A stretch of DNA of 64,000 nucleotides from Papaver somniferum (Eukaryota > Streptophyta > Magnoliopsida > Ranunculales > Papaveraceae): contig NC_039361.1 of NCBI RefSeq assembly GCF_003573695.1, positions 94,924,279 through 94,988,278 on the forward strand. Direction: 5' to 3'. The notes beneath the pieces are model-generated. The model worked only from the letters and a program-made list of their open reading frames with translations. It ran no database searches and was not told the DNA's origin. Positions 11,608 through 22,793 of this stretch are shown here, piece after piece. Made by a program: the position numbers and the translations under genes. Each line of letters opens with the position of its first letter. Positions within the stretch are counted from its first letter, which is position 1.

Positions 11608-12927
11608 TCAAGGGTAAACAGGGTCCTCCAGAGGGAACTCCTCAACATCACCTGTAGGAAAGGGCTCTAAAAAGGGTTTCAATCTCTGACCGTTAACCTT
11701 CGAAGAACTACTACCATCTGGTGTCTCGATCTCAACAGCTCCATGAGGAAAGACAGTGCGAACAATAAAAAGACCCGTCCACAGAGAACGTAACTTCCCA
11801 GGAAAAAGATGCAAGCGGGTATCATATAGAAGAACTTTTTGACCTGGAGAAAATGAATTTCTTAAAATATTCTTATCATGCACAAGTTTCATTTTGTTCT
11901 TATACTCCTTCGCACTATCGTAAGCATCTATACGAACCTCTTCCAACTCATTGAGCTGGAGTTTCCTATGGGCTCCTGCCTTGTCTAGTTAAAAATTTAG
12001 CTGCTTAACAGCCCAATATGCTCTATGTTCTAATTCAACAGGTAAGTGACATGCCTTTCCATACACAAGTCGATAAGGTGACATTCCAATGGGGGTCTTA
12101 AATGCAGTACGGTAAGCCCATAAGGCATCAGTAAGCCTAAACGACCAGTCTTTACGATTAGGATTAACTGTTTTCTCTAATATACGCTTTATCTCCCGAT
12201 TGGAAACCTCTACCTGACCACTAGTCTGTGGATGATATGGGGTAGCTACCTTATGTGTAATACCATATTTCTCCATCAAAAGCCTAAAAGATCCATTACA
12301 AAAGTGCGACCCTCCATCACTAATTATAGCTCGATGTGTACTAAAACGTGTAAGTATATTATATTTCAAGAACTCAATCACAACCCTATGGTCACTAGTA
12401 TTACACGCAACCGCCTCAATCCACTTAGAGACATAGTCTACAGCGACAAGGATGTATAAGTTACCAAAAGAATTAGGAAACGAACCCATAAAGTCAATAC
12501 CCCACACATCAAAGACCTCAACAACTAAAATAGGGTTCAAGGGCATCATTTTCCTACGGGAAATGGTTCCTAATTTCTGGAAACTTTCACAAGTAACACA
12601 GTAACTGTGGGAGTCTTTAAACAACGAAGACCAATAGAATCCGCACTGCAATATCTTAGCAGCAGTCTTCTTAGCACTAAAGTGACCCTCACAAGCATGA
12701 TCATGACAAAAGGAAATAATACAGGACTGGTCACTCTCAGGTATACATCTCCTAATAATCTGGTCAGGACAATACTTAAATAAATAAGGATCATCCCAAA
12801 AGAAGTGCTTAACCTCGGCTAAAAACCTAGAACGATCTTGTTTACCCAAATGATGGGGCATTCGACCAGTAACAAGATAATTCACTATATTCGCATACCA
12901 AGTAATAAACAAAGAACAGTTGTTCAT
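11608..12927 (-). pseudogene. Element B integrase (nonsense-interrupted)
   Basis: Frames 12927-11989 and 11946-11608 are the same reading frame split by one stop at 11989-11991. The first carries the zinc-binding region ([15 protein letters not shown], then CVTCESFQ) and the DDE core: Asp in WGIDFMGSF, Asp in ISDGGSHF, Glu in VEVSNREIK. The second carries the C-terminal region ([30 protein letters not shown]). This is a typical Athila integrase; catalytic residues remain, but the stop would remove the C-terminal DNA-binding part. The upstream junction with RNase H, around 12,930-13,070, is also out of frame. Confidence 0.9.
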
Positions 12928-14172
12928 CAGGAAAGCTATCCCTTATAGGAAGGGGATCATCAGGGGAATCAACAACTAGCCTAGACAAGTGGTCTTCTAC
13001 TACATTTTCGGCACCCTTTTTGTCTCTAATGTCTGGAGAAAACCCTTGCAACAAAAGGATCCAACTAATCAATCTAGGTTTGTATCCTTCTTAGACATAA
13101 GATATTTCAGAGCAGCATGATCAGTATATATTACGATCTTAGAACCTAAGAGATAGGGTCTAAACTTGTCTAAGGCAAACACAATGGCTAATAGTTCCTT
13201 CTCGGTAGTGGCATAGTTCAACTGGGCATCATTCAGAGTTTTGCTAGCATAGTAAATCACATGAAATAACTTATTTTCTCACTGACCTAGCACAACACCA
13301 ATAGGATAATCTGAAGCATCACACATGATCTCAAAGGATAGGTTCCAGTTGGGTGCCTGGACTATGGGGGCGGTAGTGAGTAAAGTCTTAAGCTTCTCAA
13401 AAGCCTCTAAACAAGCATCATCAATGAAAAACTTAACGTCTTTTGCAAGCAAATTGCAAAGAGGTATGGAAATCAAGCTAAAATCCTTAATGAATCGACG
13501 AACCATGACGTGACATTTCTCCCAATTAAGCACTAAATTATTTTCCTTACACCTAGTCAGGACTAATGAAAAATGATGCAAGCACTCATCGAAAGACGAA
13601 CCAAACACTGAAAAATTATCCATAAAGACCTCTAAGAACCGTTCAACCATGTCAGAAAATATGCTCAATATACAACGCTGAAAGGTCGCAGGGGTATTAC
13701 ATAGCCCTAAAGGCATGCGTCTATACGCAAAGGTACCAAAGGGACAGGTAAAAGTTGTTTTCTCTTGGTCTTCTGGGGCAATAACAACCTGATTATAACC
13801 GCATTATCCATCTAAAAAGCAATAATGGCTACGTCCAGCTAATCTCTCTAGCATTTGGTCGATGAAGGGAAGGGGAAAGTGGTCATTCCTAGTGACCTTG
13901 TTTAATTTCCTATAGTCAATACAGACACGCCAACCCGTGGTCACCCGGGTTGGGATTAACTCATTGTTACCATTCTGGACTACAGTAATACCAGATTTCT
14001 TGGGAACAACCTGAACGGGTCTGACCCACTTACTGTCTGAAATGGGGTAGATAATGCCTGCATCTAACAGCTTAAGAACCTCGGTTCGAACTACTTCTTT
14101 CATATTAGGGTTCAGTCGACGTTGCATCTCCCTAGAAGGTTTGGTGTCACTCTCTAAATAGATATGATGCAT
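12928..14172 (-). pseudogene. Element B reverse transcriptase and RNase H (degraded)
   Basis: Frames 14172-13804, 13716-13279 and 13260-13069 are one frame broken by stops at 13804-13806 and 13279-13281. RT features: WRVCIDYRKLNKVTR, PLPFIDQMLERLAG, FAYRRMPLGLCNTPATFQ. The active-site box reads VFMDNFSVFG, so the second catalytic Asp of the usual xxDD is Asn. Immediately after EKCHVMV, about 47 codons that element D retains are missing and the frame jumps in phase to RFIKDFSLI. RNase H follows (TTEKELLAIVFALDKF, YTDHAALKYL), then a frameshift near 13070 leads to [16 protein letters not shown]. No active enzyme is expected. Confidence 0.92.
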
Positions 14173-14224
14173 ACAATCAGTAGGACTTATACCCTTAATG
14201 TCTGCTATGGTCCACCCTAAATCT

Positions 14225-15008
14225 TCATTTTTTATTCTGAAGGACGGTCACTAGCCTACTTTCCTGATCACTATCCAAGTCGGATGCTATAATCACAGGT
14301 AAAGTTTCAGACGGGCCTAAAAACACATACTTCAGGGAATCTGGTAATGGTTTAAGGTCCAACTTAGAAGGCTTTTCTAACGAAGGAACTAGGGTAGACT
14401 TAGAAACAGGTAGAGGTTCGAACCTAGGTTTCCATCCATTACTAGTGTCTATCAAAGGGGTTGAATCTAACAAAGCATTTACCTCATTAATCACATCGTC
14501 ATCATCAAAATAAATCCCAAAGTGGGCTAGGAATTTCTCTAATGGATCTTCTAACAAAGTGTTTGGTAATGACTCCTCGAATAATGTTCCTATCATGTTC
14601 ACCTCTTCTATGCTTGAATCATCTAGTTCAAAGGGTATCTTACTAATATTAAAAATGTTCATCTCAATAGTCATATTACCAAAAGACAAATTCATAATAC
14701 CATTTCGATAATTAATGATCGCATTGGATGTAGCTAAAAACGGGCGACCTAAAATCACTGGTATTTGGTTCTCTGGGTCAGGGACAGGTTGGGTATCTAG
14801 GATAACAAAATACACTGGATAAATAAACTTTTTGACTTCAATAAGAACGTCCTCGATCACACCACGAGGAATTTTAACGGACCTATCAGCTAACTGAAGT
14901 GTCATCTGGGTAGGTTTCATCTCACCAAGTCCTAGCTTAAGGTACACATGGTATGGCAGTAAGTTCACACTGGCTCATAAGTCAAGCAAAGCTTTCTCGA
15001 CACGGTAC
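14225..15008 (-). pseudogene. Element B protease region (nonsense in active site)
   Basis: An aspartic protease of Athila type: LLPYHVYLKLGLGEMK, IPRGVIEDVLIEV, IPVILGRPFLATSNA. The catalytic motif corresponding to DLGAS in element D is interrupted: the Gly codon is TGA at about 14975, so the open frame starts only at 14968. A linker of about 130 residues follows and ends at a frameshift-generated stop (14225-14227). The protease would cut the gag-pol polyprotein; this copy cannot. Confidence 0.88.
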
Positions 15009-16952
15009 TTACCTATTGTGCAAGAAATAGTAGTCTTTAAACTTAGGAGTAGTGATATTCTGAATAATAGAACTCACATGACTTGCTAGGAAGGCTTTCT
15101 TCTGGATGCTAAGTTTTCGCTTTCGCGTACACATATCCTTAAGAAACTTGGCATAAGCAGGAATCTGCTCAATCGCATCTAACAATGGGAGGTTGATAGT
15201 AACCTGCTTAAAAACCTCCAATATATCATTAAAGTTGGACTCCCTCTTAGTTGGAACTAGCAGCTGGGGGAACGGGGCTCTGGGAACAAATCCGGGCTCA
15301 GCATGACCCTTATTGGTCTCTTTGGAGACTCTATCAGTCTCCTCATTTTCTTGCTCAGAAGGGTAAACTACAACATGTTCACTATCAGGCATGGCAACCT
15401 TATTGTCAACTTTCTCTCCACTCCTAAGGGTTGTTATAGAATTCACATGACTGTACGACTTCTCTCCTTTAGGGTTAGGATCAGTTTGACTAGGGAATCT
15501 TCCATCTTCTCTTTCACTAAGAAACTTAGCTATTTGGCTCACTTGAAGTTCTAAGTTAGCAAGAGACTGGGAATTATTCTTAAAATCCTGCCTAGTTTCT
15601 TCTTGTAAACCACAATGGTTCTTTGATAACATCTCATGGTTCTTTGCTAACATAGTAAGGGTTTCTTCTAAGGTGGAGATCTTTTTCTCATTCTGAAACT
15701 GGGGTTGACCTGAAGAGTTCTTAGCATAACCAAAACCTGGGGGAGGCTGAGAATTACTAGACTGTCCTTGATTCTGACCCGTAGACCAAGAAAAATTAGG
15801 ATGGTTTCTCCAACCAGGGTTGTAAGTCTCTGAGTATGGGTCAAATTTTTGTCGGTTCTCAAACCTAGCATTGTTATAGACAACGTGGGTTTGCTCTTCA
15901 CTAACATGACCTTCCCAAAACGAGTTATTGGGTTCTACTCCACAACTAGACACTTGAGAGGCTCTAAACCTATCATCAGGTTCAACAAGAGACCTATGTT
16001 TAGGATGATTCAATTCCAAAGTTTCTAACCTTCTAGACAAAGCAGCAAACTTAGCATCAGATCCGAAGCTTGTATCTACCACATTGGTGCTACTTCTATT
16101 GACCAAGAGTCTTTTGGGGGGTTCAACACAAGACTCCCACTGTTGGGATTTTTCAGCGACAACTCCTAAGAAGGTAAAAGCATCATCAACACTTTTATTA
16201 GTGAACTCACCAGCGTACATAGACTCAACCATGGCTTTGGTCGAATTGTCTAAACCATCATAAATAATCTCTACGAGTTTCATCTTATCAAATCCATGGT
16301 GAGGACACAGGGATAGCAGATCATTGAATCTCTCTAAGAACCTATAAAGAGACTCTCCCTCTTGTTGCACACTAGCACTAATTTTCTGCCTAACAGATGC
16401 AGTTTTATGCTTAGGGTAGAATTTCATATAGAAAGCAGTAATAAGTTCCTGCCATGTTTCAATGGATTCAGATGGTAGGTTTTTCAGCCAGATCTTGGCT
16501 TTATCTCTCAAGGAAAAGGGAAACATCTTAAGTTTCAAGACTTCATCAGTAAGGTCTTTTATTCTAATTGTCCCGCAAATTTCCTCAAAGTCCCTAATAT
16601 GAAAATAAGGGTTCCCACCATCTTTCCTTAAGAATATAGAGATCATCTGAAGAATACTATGTTTTATCTCGAAATTAGCCGTAGTGGCTGGAAATTTAAT
16701 GCATGAAGCTCGGGTGGACCTAGTTGGGAACATGTAATCTTTCAAAGTTTCCATCGCTGACACAACTGAAGTACTAGGGGTATTTTCCTCACGAAGAGAC
16801 AGATTCTCAAAACTGAAGTTTCCAAAAACAGGGCTCTCAAAAGAAGAGTCTTCGAGCTCCCCGCCTTCACAAGAAGAACTATTAGGTTTATCACTAATGA
16901 AATGACCTAGAGTGTTTCTTTTCCAAGCCCGCTCTTTAATAACCTTGGGCAT
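15009..16952 (-). CDS. Element B gag (Athila type), intact 647-residue frame
   Basis: The single open frame starts at ATG 16952 (MPKVIKERAWKRNTLG), about 1.1 kb after the primer site. Residues of about 90-260 form the retrotransposon gag domain (FEIKHSILQMI, FPFSLRDKAKIWLKNLP, FYMKFYPKHKTASVRQKI, RFNDLLSLCPHHGFDK). A central stretch has the Athila-characteristic YSETYNPGWRNHPNFSW, followed by a Gln/Ser-rich part, then a basic C-terminal region (FLKDMCTRKRKLSIQKK). I see no CCHC zinc knuckle. It is the only full-length TE structural ORF in the window; it would form the cytoplasmic particle that packages element RNA. The frame ends close to where protease should start. Confidence 0.92.
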   Translation of the reverse strand: MPKVIKERAWKRNTLGHFISDKPNSSSCEGGELEDSSFESPVFGNFSFENLSLREENTPSTSVVSAMETLKDYMFPTRSTRASCIKFPATTANFEIKHSILQMISIFLRKDGGNPYFHIRDFEEICGTIRIKDLTDEVLKLKMFPFSLRDKAKIWLKNLPSESIETWQELITAFYMKFYPKHKTASVRQKISASVQQEGESLYRFLERFNDLLSLCPHHGFDKMKLVEIIYDGLDNSTKAMVESMYAGEFTNKSVDDAFTFLGVVAEKSQQWESCVEPPKRLLVNRSSTNVVDTSFGSDAKFAALSRRLETLELNHPKHRSLVEPDDRFRASQVSSCGVEPNNSFWEGHVSEEQTHVVYNNARFENRQKFDPYSETYNPGWRNHPNFSWSTGQNQGQSSNSQPPPGFGYAKNSSGQPQFQNEKKISTLEETLTMLAKNHEMLSKNHCGLQEETRQDFKNNSQSLANLELQVSQIAKFLSEREDGRFPSQTDPNPKGEKSYSHVNSITTLRSGEKVDNKVAMPDSEHVVVYPSEQENEETDRVSKETNKGHAEPGFVPRAPFPQLLVPTKRESNFNDILEVFKQVTINLPLLDAIEQIPAYAKFLKDMCTRKRKLSIQKKAFLASHVSSIIQNITTPKFKDYYFLHNR

Positions 16953-18073
16953 ACACTAGAAAAACAAAAGAAAAAGAAAGAAATCCTAAAAGGAAGGGAA
17001 GTTCTATGCAAACACAAACAAGGCTGACTCCACCACAGCAAACCTACTGATTTCTAGCAAACAAAAAGCATGATGGCTCCACTTAGATTGTTTCTAGACC
17101 AGCTTCTAATCCTTCGAAAGGGAATTCGTTACAATTTAAGCAAACCCCTCTGGAATCAATCCGAGTTTAAGTAAGTTGAATCGAGACGAGGGAAGCTCAA
17201 TAGAGCTTTGATACCCAAGGCCTCACCGGGGTTACAAGGCGGTGTATTCAACTCACAGAAACCATCATGAACTTTGAAGCATGCTTAAAAGAGTAACCAA
17301 TATTTTTCGAATGACTTTCCTATTAAGCTCGTTACCTTATAGGTCTCGTTCTAGTCAAATTTTAGGCTTAGCTTCGTGTTTGTTTTCGTTTTCCTAAGGC
17401 GGGGAAGAAGGGAACGGTGATGAAATCCGAACCCTTATCCTGTATGGCCAGTCCTTTCCCTTTGCTAGGAAATTAAAGCGGTCGTTTTCAAATCCTCAGC
17501 ATATATGCAAACGAAGGAATACAGTAACTCAATGACAGGGAATTCGCGAGTGTTTTGACAAACTTACCTCCCGTACCAGACGGGGGATGAACCGCTGAAG
17601 TCGACTCGGGCTACGACTCCTATGTCATGTACGAACCCGAGGGGCCGAGGCGATATCGTAATCGCCGTCCTTCTTTGAAAACAGTTTATATTTAAACTAC
17701 CCTTCCGTAGGGTTTAAAAAAAAGTCCCAAAGTCCACAGTCCAAAGTCCAAAATTAAAGTGCAAAAGAAAAAGATAATCTAAAAGAAATAAATAAATAAA
17801 TTATCTCTCTCTCTCTCTCTTTTTTAATTAATTTTTATTCTCCTTTTCTTTCGCTCTTTTCGCTTTGCTTTTACTCCAAATCTTTAAGTATTCACCAAAA
17901 GCTTTGGCAAATTTTTCTTTCGCTCCAAATTCCAAAATCTGTAAGGAAAAGACAAAAACCCAAAAACGTAAAGAAGAACAAATAAAATAAAAATGAAAAA
18001 CAAATAAAAACCTAAAAAAAAAAATCTAAAAACTCTAGCCTAAAGACAAGTCCGCGTCGGCGGCGCCAAAAAA
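16953..18073 (-). other. Element B leader with primer-binding site
   Basis: The untranslated leader lies between 5' LTR and gag on the minus strand. The primer site TGGCGCCGCCGACGCGGA is 18068-18051, five bases after the LTR end. It matches the tRNA-Asp-type site of element C at 14 of 18 positions. The leader includes a CT/GA microsatellite at about 17803-17820 and repeats of an AAAGTCCA-type heptamer at about 17725-17765. No ORF is supported. Confidence 0.75.
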
Positions 18074-19279
18074 TGATGATATTTTTCAAATTGATGTTGT
18101 AGTAATAAGTTCGTTGAGACTTGTGAAGGCAAAAGATTTTAGACTTATAAAACTTAAAAATAGAAAAATTATTGCAAAATTTATTTCAAGATATTAAAAG
18201 TAACCAAGACACTAGATTCCACTATTACACATGAATGAACGATACCAAATATGTTTCAAAACTCTAACTATCCTTTAAGTCCTTTATTTCTTAATTCACA
18301 CGTAATCAAACATATTCCCAAATATTAGTTGTAGTCCCTAAGAATAGACTATCAATCAATTAAACAAAGTATAATCTATCAAATTGAATCACAAGTAATT
18401 AAGAAAATTATGTGAACATTTAGAACTCCGCAAAAGCGGTGATTGGATGAATTATAAATTGTAAATTAGAGAAAATAAAATTGTTACCAATCATTCATGC
18501 ATAGATAGCTTCATCCATTGCCTTGGTTGCGCGAGAATTAGCTCATCATCATGGAAACACGCTCAAAATTCATTTTTATTGCTCAAAGGGTGTTACAAAG
18601 ATGAAATGGGAGAAACAATGATAAAACTGTGATTTTCTTTTCTCTCCCAAAAACTCTCTCCAAATGTGCTCTCTAGCTCTCTATTTATACACACAAATAC
18701 ACATCACTCAAATATATTCTTCCATAACTCCAAAATCTTCTTTTTTTTAATTAAAAATATCTTCAGAATTTTTCCTTCTCTTTATTCTATATATTTCTTT
18801 ACTGAATCCATATCTTCTTTAATTCGCAGAATAAAATCCAAGATAAAATCTTTTAAGGATATCTTTCTTGTTTAATACAAGATAACTTCCTTTTTCTTCA
18901 AAACTTGATGTTTGTAAGGCAAGAAGATATTCTTATCTTAAAGATAATAAATCCTTTACCGTTGAAACCAAATTTCCCGCCAATTTTTTTCTTTTCAAAT
19001 CAAGGAAGAAGATGGATCCCTCTTAACCAGTAATGGGGTGCGAGTAGCAGTTGGTTCTCTGGGGGTGCCCCTTATCAGTTAGGTGCCCCTTATCCAAACT
19101 GAGAGTCTGAATAACATGTGTCCTCCGGGTGCCTATACCAACTTTTCGAGCCGAATTTTCCAAAAATGTTTATTTTCCAAAAATACCTACAAACACATAA
19201 AACACCATAATAAGTAGAAAATCGAGTACCAACAATACTGAAAATTGAGGACAATTTGGTCACAAAAATGTGTTTATCA
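18074..19279 (-). repeat. 5' LTR of element B
   Basis: 1,206 bp, aligning end to end with 9276-10455. Differences include small insertions (about 8 bp near 18465 and a 17-bp repeat near 19165) and scattered substitutions. The 5' end (minus) at 19279 is followed by the target duplication GCTGT. Confidence 0.93.
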
Positions 19280-19284
19280 GCTGT

Positions 19285-20530
19285 ATTGCAGTGAGTGGGT
19301 TGAGGTAGTGCAAGTTATGTTTTTGATGGTTTTGTGATAGCTGTGACAGTTTGGTTGTTTATGTGTTGATAAATGAAGATACAAAACGGACGTGGTGATT
19401 GCAATGGATTGTATGTGAATTACAGGGAAGCAGAGTTGGTATTGCGGTTGCCTTGAGGTGCTGTTGAAGGCTAGAATAGGATGTCAGTTCCAAAGAACTG
19501 ACATGCCAAATATCTAATGGGCGTATGGGCTTGGTTAGAGGCAAGAGCGAGTATGGGCCGGACCTGTTGGGCCACTTGGTATTTCAGCAGCTAATTCTCA
19601 CGACCAGCGTGAATAAGATATCTATAAAAAGAGACACCCTAATATCTATGGGGGGGACTGATCTAGGATCTTCTTCTCTACTTTTTGTTTTAGTTTTAGG
19701 GTTTAGAAACATGAAATTTTTTCTTTTTCTTCTTGTTATGAACTCCATGAACATGAGCTAGAGTTTTATTATTGGTGCATTATTAAGTTGATTTCACATA
19801 ACATGGTTCTTTGATCCAATATATTAGTTTTATCTCATAATTATCGTTCATGATTCTCTGGAAATATAGTTATATGATTAACGTATTATAACATGATTTA
19901 ATTGTTCGTTTTGTCAAGTTGCAAATTGGTAGAACTTGTAATCACATCTATTGCTAGTTTAGGGTTAATCATCGAGCGATAATCCTTGAACACAAGTAGC
20001 ATAAATATGGTTATAGCTTGTAGTGATACATCCTTGTATATGTGAATCTTGGCCTTTGTTAAATTGTTTGCGCAATGTATTTCGATTGCATTGATTAGCC
20101 TTGTTTCATGAATCTTAATGCTCTATGGGAATTGAACTTGATTAGCGCAAGGCATTAGGTTATTCTTTTGGTAGAATTCATATTCGCATCTTTTAATCCG
20201 TTTGTTGATGAAATTAGGAAATTAGCGGGATATTCTTTCGACAAGGTACTCTAAGGCTTTTGATAATGAGAGATTAAATATCAATTCTAGTTATTAAGAC
20301 AAGAACATGTTTGTGAATGAAAACGAAATCCTTAACCAATATCTTTATATCTTGATTTACGTGTTTGCTTTGCTTTATTTGTTTTTAGTACAACTTAGTT
20401 TATTAAAAATCAGAAAAATCCCCCCTTATTTTACATAAGAAACCGAAACATATTGACAACCTAGTCTTCTCTGTGGGAACGATCCTTTCTTGCCCTTGCT
20501 TCATTATATATTTTGAGTATTAAGAAAGTG
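19285..20530 (+). repeat. LTR-like relic H, right part
   Basis: This continues the sequence interrupted at 9275. It has a TATA box TATAAAAA at 19623-19630, TGGGCY motifs just upstream (about 19510-19580), and a leader with TTTTAGGGTTTAGAAACATG. It ends with a CTCTGTGGGAACGATCC-type segment near 20470-20490, frequently found at the 3' end of plant gypsy LTRs, and a possible primer site TTTTTGACGCCTACGACAGC near 20537. These are the features of an LTR 3' half. Neither end has a verified TG/CA boundary, so the call stays tentative. Confidence 0.42.
19623..19630 (+). promoter_or_regulatory. TATA box in relic H
   Basis: TATAAAAA, preceded within about 110 bases by three TGGGCY-type motifs and followed by a pyrimidine-rich leader. 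Confidence 0.45.
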
Positions 20531-20756
20531 TAATTATTTTTGACGCCTACGACAGCGATCACATGGGGCCAACTGACGTCATGCTAGGGGAACGCTTACC
20601 TGGACACCTCTTGAACATGGCATGTTCCAAGGACAGGCCGGCCCATCTCTCCTGGTAACATCTAACTTTGTCTCATAAGTTTTGCCTTTATTTATCACTA
20701 TCTAGTGCTTACCCCGCAACAATGTCACTGTTACGTACTAAGCAGGGGACTTAATG
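20531..20756 (+). mobile_element. Short interior remnant with polypurine tract before LTR E'
   Basis: About 225 bp with no coding content. Its right end AAGCAGGGGACTTAA (20742-20756) looks like a polypurine tract abutting the LTR start TGTTGATGG, so E' is probably a 3' LTR and this is the last remnant of its interior. The left boundary with relic H is not resolved. Confidence 0.4.
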
Positions 20757-21242
20757 TTGATGGTGGTTTTTAGTTCAGGGATAAAATTTTAAAACCAGTA
20801 TTTAATGCACAATCACCCTGCAAAGAGTAAAGCCATTTTTAAAAGTTACGAGTGCAAAAAAAACCTCCTCGCTCATTGAGAAATTCAACATATATATGAA
20901 ATTCACTCAGAATGGTGCGCGTAGTAGCAATCCCAAATATTATGTGATTTTTATTTATACCAGCATTATTAATTAATGCATGATTTTCCTAGTATTTTCC
21001 TTGATATGTTCTCATCCGAACTCTTATCATTGACATGACATGACGATTAAGTGTTCACTCTCAGCAGAGTAGCATGAATCTCCCGAAGTGCCAGTATTGA
21101 GATCTGCATGAAAATACCCACACAGGCTACGTCACTCTCTGACAAAGAGAATCTTGTATCGACGCACTCTTAATTAAAGACAGCTCGATCGAACATGTTT
21201 AAATTCCTTAAGGAAAATCTAGACTGTTAATATCAGTCTCAT

Positions 21243-22370
21243 AAACGATCACGGCCACACAATTTGGCCGCATGTTTTAGCAAACCTAGACCACTCCCGG
21301 CAGAACTAGGTAATCACCGCATTGACCGCCGGTGGGCCTACTAGTGTCCCAACCGATCGGACTTTGTTTAAACACATTCCAGCGTTGTCAAACGCTAACC
21401 CTAAACAGGGTGGTCGCGCTGTTAAAAGAAGCTCGAACGAGCTAGACTGTCCAAAACAGTCTCAGAAGTATCACGATCGTCCAACTTCGCCAGCCTGGTT
21501 GGACGGCTTGGATCTTCCTATGAGTGATTAAGGAAGTGCCAGCATGCACACTGGTGGCCCAACTTTCTCCTTCTTGATCGGTCTATCTACGGAAAGTCCA
21601 TAGGGCAATAAATCGTTTGCCCAAACTAGGGAAGACATGATGCTTTCAAAACCCTACTTTTGGTCGCGGCAATGTATTAGTGTCTTAAATCGATCACGAC
21701 CATCCAACTTAGCCAGCATAGTTGGACGACTTAGATCGCGTTTTGGACAATCAAGGAGGTACACATGAGTTCACCACCGACCCAACATTATTCATGTTCG
21801 ATCGACTTACTCGTGGGAAGTCAGTGATGCATCGAATCGGTAGACTGAACTAGAGTAGTCACGGATATTCTAAACCCCTAATTCACGTTTGCGGCAACAT
21901 GTTTCTGTCGCAAATCGATCGTGACCACTCATCTTCACCGACCGAATCGAGTGGATTAGATCTGATTTTTGAAGGCCTAAGAGATGTTGACATGCACGCC
22001 AGCGGCTTATCTTCACGCATGTCCAATCGGCCCATTCGAATCAGCACTCAGTGCTTTGATTCGACTAGCCAAAATAGGGACCTCTGCATAGCCCATAAAC
22101 CCTAAATTATATCAACAACATCAAACATCTGTTGCAAACCATCTCGTCCGTCCAACTTCGCTAGACTGGTCGGACGGTTTGGATCAGATATTAGGCGGTC
22201 AATAAAGTACTTCAATGATCACCGACCACCACTCTTTCACGGGGAGCGATCGACCAAGTGATGGCTCTCCCATGCGGCCTTCAAACGATCACCCGAAGAT
22301 GACTGATCATGCTACCTTTCTTAAGACGCTCAATCCGCGACTTTTTCAATCAATCTTTAAAACAACGATA
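21243..22370. repeat. Five-unit diverged tandem array, period about 225 bp, each unit with a hairpin
   Basis: Units begin near 21243, 21471, 21694, 21918 and 22146 with a CGATC(A/G)YGRCC-type start. Each starts with an inverted repeat: CGGCCA/TGGCCG, CGTCCAAC/GTTGGACG, CATCCAAC/GTTGGACG, CCACTC/GAGTGG and CCGTCC/GGACGG. Later parts also correspond: ACCGATCGG-type segments about 120 bp in, and CCCTAA...GCGGCAA-type segments near the end. Primary sequence is poorly conserved, but the stems are kept. Confidence 0.7.
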
Positions 22371-22785
22371 CATCATGCACATCGATTATTTTGAGCTGCT
22401 TTCTTAAAAGCGATGCTTCACATGCATCGAATACATAAAATATTTTATAAATATCGGCTTCATAAATAACTTGGTTATTTAACCTAATAGCATCATATGC
22501 TATTTTTTTCGGCAAGTCCCACGACTTGACCCACCTACTCGAGATATCAAACATGTCACAAACTGGGAGATACTTACTGGGATATTGGTCTGGAGGTTTA
22601 CAGCGTGCAGCGTGCTACGCGCCCATTACGAGAACGTGTCAGGAAAGGACGGATGGTTAACGATGATGGAGTAGTGGGTGAAGGTGTGACCACGCAATGA
22701 TCACGACCTCTTACACAACTCCATTACTCCACTACTTAACCTCCTCCACTTCCTACGAGATCAGGGTTGCGCTCAAATGACTTGT

Positions 22786-22793
22786 ATAAATAG
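22786..22793 (+). promoter_or_regulatory. TATA box of LTR E'
   Basis: TATAAATA about 400 bases after the tandem array, followed by an A/C-rich leader; position matches the TATA box of element F's LTR. Confidence 0.5.

Larger units (their letters stand above)
9276..19279 (-). mobile_element. Element B: full-length Athila-family Ty3/gypsy element (minus strand)
   Basis: The element is 10,004 bp long, bounded by LTRs at 9276-10455 and 18074-19279 and by the 5-bp direct repeat GCTGT at 9271-9275 and 19280-19284. On the minus strand it reads LTR, primer site, leader, gag, protease, RT, RNase H, integrase, 3' noncoding region, polypurine tract, LTR. The gag (FPFSLRDKAKIWLKNLP) and the protease (LLPYHVYLKLGLGEMKPT) are Athila-type. 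No envelope-like ORF follows integrase. Over the first 430 bp or so the LTRs differ by about 3%, suggesting insertion within the last few million years at usual plant rates. Pol has several lesions, so the copy is not autonomous. Confidence 0.95.

Noticed and set aside
20460..20545. A firm 3' LTR boundary and primer site for relic H
   Set aside because: The TTTTTGACGCC segment is suggestive, but no TG...CA end and no matching second LTR are present, so the boundary was left approximate.
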